Below are positions 1 to 6,529 of a stretch of 12,091 bases of DNA, piece after piece. The stretch is from NCBI GenBank assembly GCA_003175915.1, contig PSRH01000114.1, positions 1 to 12,091 of the forward strand. Reading direction: 5' to 3'. Under the pieces are notes generated by a model, which had not been told where the DNA came from, made no database searches, and saw only the letters and a program-made list of their open reading frames with translations. Both the position numbers and the translations under genes were made by a program. Numbering within the stretch: position 1 is the first letter of the stretch; the number at the start of each line of letters is the position of its first letter. Source of the stretch: Candidatus Melainabacteria bacterium. Its GTDB lineage: Bacteria; Cyanobacteriota; Vampirovibrionia; Obscuribacterales; Obscuribacteraceae.

Positions 1-46
1 TGATGTCACCAACCTTAGGATTAATTTGGGCAAGTGCGATCTTCAT
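1..46 (-). CDS. nadE: NAD+ synthetase, N-terminal fragment (glutamine-dependent type)
   Basis: Only the first 15 codons are inside the window; the gene continues past the left edge. Read on the minus strand from the ATG at 46, it encodes MKIALAQINPKVGDI. This is the typical opening of the nitrilase-fold glutaminase domain of glutamine-dependent NAD+ synthetase, which amidates deamido-NAD in the last step of NAD synthesis. The AQxNP-VGD pattern is the recognisable part. No clear Shine-Dalgarno site precedes the ATG, and the only nearby upstream ATG (66) is out of frame. Another nitrilase-superfamily amidohydrolase could begin the same way, so the assignment rests on a short match. Confidence 0.7.
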   Translation of the reverse strand, partial: MKIALAQINPKVGDI

Positions 47-127
47 GTTTAGTTGGTGTCAACCATGGTAATTAGATTAGTAAGAACAGATTTCCAATGT
101 ATCGCTAAATTGGCTGGTTTTTACCTA

Positions 128-155
128 TTGGCTTCCCGGGTCGGCTCGCTATAAT
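128..155 (+). promoter_or_regulatory. Sigma70-type promoter for the secreted TIM-barrel gene
   Basis: A perfect TATAAT at 150-155 lies 16 bases downstream of TTGGCT at 128-133, which matches the -35 consensus at four of six positions. A transcript would start near 162 and leave about 29 bases of leader before the ATG at 191. The region 47-190 is the divergent intergenic space between nadE and this gene; I see nothing else in it. Confidence 0.6.
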
Positions 156-190
156 GGTTTTAAGTCTTTACTACTAGAAAGTTAGGGGAA

Positions 191-1555
191 ATGAAATATT
201 TGAATAGAGGGCTTGTCGCTCTTTTGGGCGGAATTCTCGTCACCTTTTACTCGCAAACCGCCCACTGTTCAAATATACAAGCAGTGCCTTCCGGTTTGGC
301 AGATGGCCCGGGCGTCTGGCTAAACATGTGGAATTATCCCTCTGATCCCGAGTCCTACTGCCTTAAGCTGCATGCTTCCGGCATACGTAACCTATTCGTC
401 CAGACCTCGCGATCCAACACCGATCCTATATGTAATCCAGCCGGGCTGGGCAGCCTTTTGGAGACGGCCCACCGTTATAAGATGCGAGTCATCGCCTGGT
501 CCTTTGCCGAGCTGAGGAATCCCTCTGCCGATGCCGGTAAACTGATTGCCGCCGCCCGCTTCTTAAGTCCGAAAGGCGAGAGGGTGGACGCGATCGCGCC
601 CAACCTGGAAAAGGATCTTTCCGCCAACAAAGTGCAAGCCTATAGCCAGAGTCTGAGAGATGCTTTAGGCGAGAACTATCCCATGATTGCCGTGGTCTAC
701 AGCCCGCTCAATCACGCGCCCCAGGTCGCTTCAATTCCCTGGAAGATGCTTGATAAGTACTACAACGTTATTGCCCCTATGAATTACTGGAATTCCAAAT
801 ATGAAAAGATCGAGCCTTACGACTACACATTGCAAACAATCAAGAAAATCCGTTCACTGGTCGGCCGTTCTGACGTCGAAATTCACGTCATTGGTGACGG
901 CATGGGGACGCATGGCGACTCGATTAAGCTTTTCCTGGCCGCTTGCCGGACAGGCGCTGCCACTTCAGCCAGTCTCTATCCGAACCAGAAAATCACGGAA
1001 GAACAGCTAAACTCAATCTCCCAATATCCAGATTATTTCGTGGTCAATTCCCGCTTTCGCCTGGCTGCTTACCGGCAAATGGTGAAGCGGGGCAGCCTGG
1101 TTTTGCCGGAGAAAACCGACCCGGCTGACGCTATCCGCCGCGGCGAATTCTTCTGTCTTCTGTTGCGCCAGCTTCATCCGGCGGCCGGAGAGCTGCCAAG
1201 TGATTCGGCCGATTTTGGCCAGAGCGAGGCCATGAACCTTTTGACCAAAGTGGGAGTACTGAGGAATCAACCATCTGACCCTGGCGAGGGCTATTTGGCT
1301 CAGTCCATTACCGCTAAGGAAGCGCTAGACCTGGTCGCCTCTACCCTTGAGGCCAAAGAAAGGCTGAAGCAGCATTCTTTGAGCAAAGCCAATGCCACCC
1401 GCCAGAATCGCCTTTTGAGCAATATTTCCCGCAAAGCCGAGCGTTTGTTCGTTCAGCCCGCTTTTGCTGAAGGAGCCCCCGGCAATGCCCCCCAACCGCT
1501 TTCCTATTTAGATGCCGCCCAGATAGTCGTCCAGGCTTCGGCCGGTCTCAAGTAA
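191..1555 (+). CDS. Secreted TIM-barrel (glycoside hydrolase-like) protein with possible SLH-like C-terminal domain
   Basis: This 454-residue protein starts with a Sec signal peptide (residues 1 to about 25: KYLNR, then LVALLGGILVTF). The Cys at 26 lies in TAHC, which is not a good lipobox. Residues 40-285 alternate short hydrophobic strands with helices like an eight-stranded barrel. Strand candidates are GVWLNMW (41-47), IRNLFVQT (65-72), MRVIAWSF (98-105), VDAIAPNLEKD (132-142), YPMIAVVY (163-170), YNVIAPMNYW (191-200), EIHVIGDGMG (230-239) and TSASLYP (258-264). Acidic residues at strand ends (E107, E140, D142) could be catalytic, but I cannot assign a family. Residues 312-387 (RRGEFFCLLLRQL, a middle LLTKVGVL, then ITAKEALDLVASTL) look like one SLH repeat, which would anchor the protein to the cell envelope. 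The ATG has an AGGGGA just upstream (184-189). A secreted carbohydrate-active or cell-wall protein is an inference from fold only. Confidence 0.7.
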   Translation: MKYLNRGLVALLGGILVTFYSQTAHCSNIQAVPSGLADGPGVWLNMWNYPSDPESYCLKLHASGIRNLFVQTSRSNTDPICNPAGLGSLLETAHRYKMRVIAWSFAELRNPSADAGKLIAAARFLSPKGERVDAIAPNLEKDLSANKVQAYSQSLRDALGENYPMIAVVYSPLNHAPQVASIPWKMLDKYYNVIAPMNYWNSKYEKIEPYDYTLQTIKKIRSLVGRSDVEIHVIGDGMGTHGDSIKLFLAACRTGAATSASLYPNQKITEEQLNSISQYPDYFVVNSRFRLAAYRQMVKRGSLVLPEKTDPADAIRRGEFFCLLLRQLHPAAGELPSDSADFGQSEAMNLLTKVGVLRNQPSDPGEGYLAQSITAKEALDLVASTLEAKERLKQHSLSKANATRQNRLLSNISRKAERLFVQPAFAEGAPGNAPQPLSYLDAAQIVVQASAGLK

Positions 1556-1576
1556 ACGGGCGGTCTAAGCCCTTTT
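1554..1576 (+). terminator. Weak candidate terminator after the TIM-barrel gene
   Basis: GGGC (1558-1561) pairs with GCCC (1569-1572) around a 7-base loop, followed by TTTT. Flanking AAA/TTT could extend the stem across one mismatch. The stem has only four G-C pairs, so termination would be modest. Confidence 0.3.
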
Positions 1577-1618
1577 AATTGAAAGATCCACGAAAGCCGG
1601 GATATTGATTGGCTGGCT

Positions 1619-1632
1619 GATCTATATAGATC
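1619..1632. repeat. 14-bp perfect palindrome GATCTATATAGATC
   Basis: A perfect self-complementary 14-mer lies in the 309-base gap between the TIM-barrel gene and hpf. It could be an operator for a dimeric regulator of hpf, because it sits well upstream of the hpf start. No second copy is seen in the window. Function is unknown. Confidence 0.35.
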
Positions 1633-1745
1633 GCTAAAGTGTGTGTAAATAAGCAAAGAAGGTTGAAAAACTCTAACGTGGACTGGTTTGTTGCCTCAGA
1701 GTAGGGGTAAACTAAGTCTAGGAAGTAAACAAAAAATTGCTGCCG

Positions 1746-1830
1746 TTGGACTGAAGTTCAGCTTTGCCAGTATTTCTATTTGATTCATTCATTAGTTCGC
1801 GCGTTGGCCATGGAGGGTTCGCGCGCTCTT
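1746..1830 (+). promoter_or_regulatory. Upstream/leader region of hpf with dyads
   Basis: TTGGAC (1746-1751) is a possible -35 element, but the best downstream match, TATTTC at 1771, is 19 bases away and poor, so the promoter is uncertain. CTGAAGTTCAG (1751-1761) is a 5-1-5 palindrome. GTTCGCGCG occurs twice (1795-1803 and 1817-1825). Its CGCGCG cores are self-complementary and could form a 6-bp hairpin with a 16-base loop, followed by a pyrimidine-rich tract up to the ribosome binding site. A hairpin in this position could affect messenger stability or attenuation. This is inference. Confidence 0.35.
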
Positions 1831-1864
1831 CTGTTTCCCTGTTCTTTTAGCGGAGGTGTGATCT

Positions 1865-2446
1865 ATGCAACTGACGGTCACTGGTCGCAACATCGAGTTA
1901 ACACCCGCCCTCAAAGACTATTTGGTGGATAAGTTGCAAAGATCGCAAAAACATTTTGATCACGCTCTCAACGTGACCGCTTTGCTCAGCGTCGCCAAAA
2001 ATCCATCAGTAGCCCAGAGTCAGACGGCCGAAGTGACCATTAAGCTCAACGGTTCGATCATCAGAGGCGAAGAGTCGACCGAAAACATGTATGCATCTAT
2101 TGACCTCGTTGCGGACAAAATCGAAAGGCAACTGAGAAAGTACAAGACCCGCTACTACCACAAGGGCAACAAAGCCAAGGAACGCGGAGAAGGGCACGGA
2201 GCAGTTGACGTGGGTGCCTTAGTCGACAGCGACTCGGCCATCTCGCAGGAGCTCAACGGCTTTCATCCGAAGATAGTGCGCTCCAAGCGCTTCCCCTTAA
2301 AGCCCATGCTGCCAGAGGAAGCCTGCAAGCACATGGACTTACTTGGACACGACTTTTTCATGTTCATCAATTCCGATTCCAACCAGGTGAATACCGTATA
2401 CCATCGCCGTGATGGCCACTACGGCTTAATCGAACCAGAAGTCTAA
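1865..2446 (+). CDS. hpf: Long-form ribosome hibernation promoting factor (HPF/LrtA type)
   Basis: This 193-residue cytoplasmic protein dimerises and stores inactive 70S ribosomes as 100S particles during stress or stationary phase. The N-terminal ribosome-binding domain (1-98) opens with MQLTVTGRNIELTPALKDYL, and its helix near 73-98 (ENMYASIDLVADKIERQLRKYK) is typical of the RaiA fold. A polar linker (about 99-132) joins it to the C-terminal dimerisation domain (133-193). That domain has the hallmark KRFPLKPM, EEAC, DFFMFINSDSNQVNTVYHRRDGHYGLIEP pattern. The length fits the long form found outside the enteric bacteria, and the sequence resembles cyanobacterial LrtA. A strong GGAGGT (1852-1857) seven bases before the ATG fixes the start. 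It appears monocistronic, with a hairpin directly behind it and an unusual structured leader in front. Confidence 0.95.
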   Translation: MQLTVTGRNIELTPALKDYLVDKLQRSQKHFDHALNVTALLSVAKNPSVAQSQTAEVTIKLNGSIIRGEESTENMYASIDLVADKIERQLRKYKTRYYHKGNKAKERGEGHGAVDVGALVDSDSAISQELNGFHPKIVRSKRFPLKPMLPEEACKHMDLLGHDFFMFINSDSNQVNTVYHRRDGHYGLIEPEV

Positions 2447-2474
2447 AGCATCACGATTGCGAATCTCGTCTATA

Positions 2475-2496
2475 GGGGCGGCTTTAGCCGCCCTTC
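2475..2496 (+). terminator. Hairpin terminator candidate after hpf
   Basis: GGGCGGC (2476-2482) pairs perfectly with GCCGCCC (2487-2493) across a TTTA loop, 30 bases after the hpf stop. The stem is very stable, but only TTC follows rather than a proper T-run, so it may act as a 3' stability element as much as a terminator. Confidence 0.55.
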
Positions 2497-2499
2497 GAA

Positions 2500-2579
2500 C
2501 GCTCCTACGAGCGATTGCCTCCTGGTCCGAAAATAGAGTTCCCAGGGTAAAAGCCCTGGTTACCCGGGTTGATCAACCC
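2500..2579. repeat. Cluster of inverted repeats in the hpf-TPR intergenic region
   Basis: Three structures follow the terminator-like hairpin. CGCTC-CTAC-GAGCG (2500-2513) is the first. CCAGGG (2542-2547) pairs with CCCTGG (2554-2559), but the overlapping GGGTAA (2545-2550) can pair instead with TTACCC (2560-2565), so the two hairpins exclude each other. GGGTTGATCAACCC (2566-2579) is a perfect 14-base palindrome. The gap from 2447 to the TPR gene otherwise holds only a doubtful small reading frame. Confidence 0.5.
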
Positions 2580-2606
2580 TAAAATTTGTCTTGAGTGTTT
2601 ATCAAG

Positions 2607-2744
2607 ATGCTGGCAGGTGGTTGGCCCGTTACCATGCGTTTATGTATTGATCGGCAAGTTCAATTAGAATCGCTGTTGGAAGAGCAGCTAAAGTCTCTTG
2701 ACTTGGCCTTCCATACAGGCGCTTCAGTTGGTTGGGGAAAATAA
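2607..2744 (+). CDS. Possible 45-codon small ORF ending in the TPR gene's ribosome binding site
   Basis: An ATG at 2607 (with a second in-frame ATG at 2634) opens a 45-residue frame ending in TAA at 2742-2744. That stop lies within the ATAAGGAG that serves the TPR gene. The middle (QVQLESLLEEQLKSLDLAF) reads as an amphipathic helix, followed by a Gly/Trp-containing tail. No good Shine-Dalgarno site precedes either ATG and I recognise no family. If translated, it could couple to the TPR gene. It may equally be chance. Confidence 0.25.
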   Translation: MLAGGWPVTMRLCIDRQVQLESLLEEQLKSLDLAFHTGASVGWGK

Positions 2745-2752
2745 GGAGTTTA

Positions 2753-5700
2753 GTGCAATTGAAAAGAAGTCGGCGGGGCGTTTCACCAATACTTGTCAGT
2801 TGTCTTATTGGCCTTGGTTTAGGTCATCTACCTGAGGCTGCGTTAGCCGACCAGAATCAGGTGATTCTTCTCAATAACGACGGTGTCAAAGCGCTCAACT
2901 CAGGCAATATCCAACTGGCAATCCAGAAATTTCAGCAAGCCTTGCAGCTCGATCCCGGCTACAAATTGGCGCGCGATAACCTGGCAATTGCCCACAACAA
3001 CTATGGACTGCAATTGAGAAGCAACCCAAAAGAGGCTTTGAAGGAGTTTCATCAAGCCCTCTATCTCAATCCCGATAATGCCACGACGCTTTCCAATGTG
3101 GAAGGGATTATTCGCATGATGGGGAAGAACCCGCGAAATTTTGCCGATCGTGTTGCCTTGGGAGAAGATGCCCGCCACGCTAGCGATTTTGTTAGCGCCA
3201 TCATCGAGTTTAGCGAAGCCTTGAAGATCAAAGATGATCCGAAACTACATGTCGAGCTCGGCGATATCTATAGAGTCAGGGACGAATCCGACAAAGCAAT
3301 TAACCAGTACAAGCTTGCTGCTCAGAGCGATGACAATGCCGACGTCGAAGTCAAAATTGGACAAGCCTATCAATCGAAGAACGATTTGCCTAATGCCATT
3401 GCCGCCTATGGTAAAGCGATTGCTTTCAAATCCGACGATCAAGATGTGCAAGATGCTCTGGTGGCAGGCTGGGAAGGCGCCTTGAGAGCTGAGCCACTTG
3501 CCCCTGAGAATCATATAGGTTTAGCTCAGGCATATCAGTATCGCGGCGATTTTGGTCAGGCAAGGCAAGAACTTCTCCAAGCCCTCAGGCTAGCAGGCAA
3601 CAAAAACAGTCAGGCGGCGCAAACCGCCCAGCGATTGTTGGCGGCGCTGCCTGCCGCTGAACGGCAGTCGAGCATAAACAAGCACATCAATTCCGGTGTC
3701 GATTTGCAAAGTCGTAAGCTTTACGACGCTGCTATTCAAGAATACAAACTAGCTTTGCAGGCCGATCCAAACAACGTTGATGCTCTGGTTGACCTAGGAA
3801 CGGCCTTTCAAGCGAAAGATGACTATGAATCGGCCCTGAATGTCTACAGCCAGGTCCTCAGGCTCGATCCCAAAAACGACAAAGCGCAACAAGGTATTAA
3901 GACAGCTACTGCTGCAAAACAGGACAAAGATTGGTCCGAGACTTCCAAAACTGCCAGCGATCTTTTCAAGCAGGGCAAATACGACGAAGCGATCGCCCGC
4001 TACGAACAGCTGCTCAAGATCAATCCAAAGGATGCACCGGTCCACTTTGATTTGGGCGCAACCTTGCAAGCGAAAAAGGACTACGATGCGGCTATTTCTG
4101 AATATAGAACGGCGCTTTCTATAGATCCGAACAACGCTCAGTATCAAAAAGCCCTGACCGATGCGATGGATCAGAAGGTGGCGCCGATCATCGAAGAGGC
4201 CGTCAAAAAGCACCAGGCGAAAGACTACGGTGGTGCTATTGCCTTGTATCAGCAAGCGCTCGGTTTCAAGCCTGGTAATGCCGGACTGTGGTTCAACTTA
4301 GCTAGCGCCCAGTACTCCCGCCAGGATTATGCTAGAGCGAGAGATGCCTACAGCAAGGCGCTTGAAATAGATCATAAAGGACAGATCAATGACCTCTACT
4401 TCATAGCGGCGATCGACGACAACTTCGGAAGAGGCGCCGATGCGCTTGCCGAATACAAAAAATATTTTGCCGAATCTCCCACGGGAAACTATGCGCAGGC
4501 CGCGAAGGAGCGAATTGGCGCTCTCAGCAAAGACATAACCGCGACAGTAAAGATCAAATCTGATGAAGAGCTGGCCAAGATTAAAGAGGCTTCCGATAGC
4601 TACCAGAAAGCTGTTCAGTTGCAACAGCAACAGCAATTTGACGAAGCAATTCCTCTCTACCAGAAGGCGATAAGCCTGCAACCGCAGGAATCCAGTTACG
4701 CCTACGGACTTGGCACGCTCTTCCAGCAGAAGAAAGATATGGACCAGGCGATTTCCTGGTATCAGAAAGCCAAGGATTTGGATCCATCAAACAAAGATTA
4801 TTCTCGGGTGCTCAGCGAAGCTTATAACTTGAAGGCCGATCCGATGATCGACGAAGCCGTGCAGAAGCAACGCGCCGGCGATCTGACAGGTGCCCTCACT
4901 TTATATGGACAGGCGAGCCAGATTGCTCCCAAGAACGCGCGTTTGTGGACGGACATGGGCACTGCCTACCAGCAATCGGACCACTTCCAGGAAGCGCGGG
5001 ACGCCTATCAAAAAGGATATGACCTCGACAACAAGAACGAGGTCGAAGATCTCTATCTGATGGCTGTATTGGACGAGAATTTCGGCAACGGAAACAAAGC
5101 CTATCAGAACTATCAAAAGTACGTCAGTCAAGCTCCCACTGGTACATATGTGGCGCAAGCAAAAGCCAGAATCAAGGCTCTGGCAGCCAATGTAAACGAC
5201 ACCCAAAAGCTGGCGACTTCCGCCGATGTGAAAGCCCAGAAGGCTGCTCAAGACGCTTACGATCAGGGCGTCAAGTTCCAGGAGAGCAAAGACTACGATC
5301 AGGCTATCTCGTCTTACAATACGGCTGTGCAGGCAAATTCGAAAGAGCCCGCATTCGCCTACGCACTGGGAACCGCATATCAGGGCAAGGGTGATTTTGA
5401 TGACGCCATGACCTGGTATCAAAAGGCCGCAACGCTGGATCCCAAAAACGCCACGTTCAAAAAAGCCTACGAGGATGCCCGAGATCTGAAGGCGCAGCCG
5501 ATTATGGATGAAGCTGTGAAGAAGCATCAGGCCAATGATTTTGCTGCTGCCATTGCTCTATATCAGAAGGGCTTGGCAATCAACTCTCAAAATCCGCATG
5601 GCTGGACAAACTTGGGGGCGGCTTATCAGGCATCCGATGATTTTGCCAAAGCTAGAGACTGCTACCAAAAAGCCTTTGACCTTGATAACAAGGGCGAGGT

Positions 5701-6529
5701 GGATGATCTCTACTTCATGGCACTTCTTGATGAGAATTCCGGTTTTGGTTCCAAGGCATTGCAGGAATATCAGCGCTATCTGAGTGCCGCCCGCACTGGC
5801 ACATTTGCTGCTCAGGCACAGCAGAGAATTTCGGCGTTACGAGCCAATCCAAACAATACGCAAAAGATGGTGACGGCTACCGAGCAGAAACAATCGGCTG
5901 ATGCCCAGACGGCTTACGATACTGGCGTGAAATTGCAGGGCGAGAACAAACTCGACGAGGCTTTGGCTGAGTACAAAAAGGCCCTGGCTGCCCAACCCAA
6001 TGAACCATCCTTTTTCTATGCCATCGGCACTGTCTATCAAGGAAAGAATGATCTAGACAAAGCCATTGAAAATTATCGGAAGGCGGCAGAGCTGAATCCC
6101 AAAGAGCCTACCTACAAAAAGACCCTGAAAGATGCCACCGCACTCAAGGCGGCACCATTGATCGAGTCTGCCTACAAAAAGCAGACCACTAAAAATGACA
6201 AGGGTGAGTACGATAATGCAGGCGCTATTACGGACTACGAAGCAGCGCTGAAAGTGGATGACGATGCATCGACGCATATGAATCTTGGCACCGCTTATCA
6301 GGCGATTGCCAATTATTCAAGAGCAGCAGGTGAGTACAAGCGAGCCCTGCAGATGGATCCAAGGGGATGTGTCGACTCCCACTACTACCTTGGTACTCTC
6401 TTTGAAGCAACGAAGCAACCTAGCTCTGCGATCGAAGAATACCAGAGGTACGTCAAAGAAGCGCCGAGTGGTTCCAACGTCAACGATGCTCGGGCCAGAT
6501 TGAAAGAACTGGTTGCAGCGCGTCATTAG
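2753..6529 (+). CDS. Large exported tetratricopeptide repeat (TPR) protein
   Basis: This protein of about 1,258 residues consists almost entirely of 34-residue TPR helix pairs with the usual A-x-x-x-Y-x-x-A-L-x-x-P pattern (for example YDAAIQEYKLALQADPNN). TPRs form superhelical protein-binding scaffolds. The N-terminus is a signal peptide: KRSRR, a hydrophobic run, and a likely cleavage after ALA (residues 30-32). An LVSC at 14-17 also fits a lipobox, so a lipoprotein is possible. From 4181 to the end the protein is built of long-period units of exactly 219 residues, with markers such as DEAVKKHQA and DLYFMA.LDEN. The start is ambiguous. AAGGAG (2743-2748) lies four bases before GTG 2753 and ten before TTG 2759; the longer frame from TTG 2732 has no ribosome binding site. 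The gene converges on the oxygenase gene. The binding partner is unknown. Confidence 0.9.
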   Translation: MQLKRSRRGVSPILVSCLIGLGLGHLPEAALADQNQVILLNNDGVKALNSGNIQLAIQKFQQALQLDPGYKLARDNLAIAHNNYGLQLRSNPKEALKEFHQALYLNPDNATTLSNVEGIIRMMGKNPRNFADRVALGEDARHASDFVSAIIEFSEALKIKDDPKLHVELGDIYRVRDESDKAINQYKLAAQSDDNADVEVKIGQAYQSKNDLPNAIAAYGKAIAFKSDDQDVQDALVAGWEGALRAEPLAPENHIGLAQAYQYRGDFGQARQELLQALRLAGNKNSQAAQTAQRLLAALPAAERQSSINKHINSGVDLQSRKLYDAAIQEYKLALQADPNNVDALVDLGTAFQAKDDYESALNVYSQVLRLDPKNDKAQQGIKTATAAKQDKDWSETSKTASDLFKQGKYDEAIARYEQLLKINPKDAPVHFDLGATLQAKKDYDAAISEYRTALSIDPNNAQYQKALTDAMDQKVAPIIEEAVKKHQAKDYGGAIALYQQALGFKPGNAGLWFNLASAQYSRQDYARARDAYSKALEIDHKGQINDLYFIAAIDDNFGRGADALAEYKKYFAESPTGNYAQAAKERIGALSKDITATVKIKSDEELAKIKEASDSYQKAVQLQQQQQFDEAIPLYQKAISLQPQESSYAYGLGTLFQQKKDMDQAISWYQKAKDLDPSNKDYSRVLSEAYNLKADPMIDEAVQKQRAGDLTGALTLYGQASQIAPKNARLWTDMGTAYQQSDHFQEARDAYQKGYDLDNKNEVEDLYLMAVLDENFGNGNKAYQNYQKYVSQAPTGTYVAQAKARIKALAANVNDTQKLATSADVKAQKAAQDAYDQGVKFQESKDYDQAISSYNTAVQANSKEPAFAYALGTAYQGKGDFDDAMTWYQKAATLDPKNATFKKAYEDARDLKAQPIMDEAVKKHQANDFAAAIALYQKGLAINSQNPHGWTNLGAAYQASDDFAKARDCYQKAFDLDNKGEVDDLYFMALLDENSGFGSKALQEYQRYLSAARTGTFAAQAQQRISALRANPNNTQKMVTATEQKQSADAQTAYDTGVKLQGENKLDEALAEYKKALAAQPNEPSFFYAIGTVYQGKNDLDKAIENYRKAAELNPKEPTYKKTLKDATALKAAPLIESAYKKQTTKNDKGEYDNAGAITDYEAALKVDDDASTHMNLGTAYQAIANYSRAAGEYKRALQMDPRGCVDSHYYLGTLFEATKQPSSAIEEYQRYVKEAPSGSNVNDARARLKELVAARH
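4181..6529 (+). repeat. In-gene long repeat, 657-bp period (3.6 units)
   Basis: Unit boundaries, marked by the (A/D/Q)P(I/M)(I/M)(D/E)EAV-type motif, fall at 4181, 4838, 5495 and 6152. Each lies exactly 657 bases (219 codons) from the last, without net insertion or deletion. The fourth unit is cut to 126 codons including the stop, carries a short insertion (KNDKGEYDN region) and ends after the segment YQRYVKEAPSG, the counterpart of YQRYLSAARTG in unit 3. The 4181 start is preceded by a half-unit equivalent to the second half of the others. Units have diverged at codon level, so the duplication is old. Confidence 0.85.

Noticed and set aside
4901..5527. 208-codon antisense frame within the TPR gene (others at 3794-4255 and 4298-4681)
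   Set aside because: Long antisense frames arise from the repetitive codon pattern of TPR coding sequence. The composition (Leu/Ile/Arg/Val-rich) is implausible and there is no start signal.
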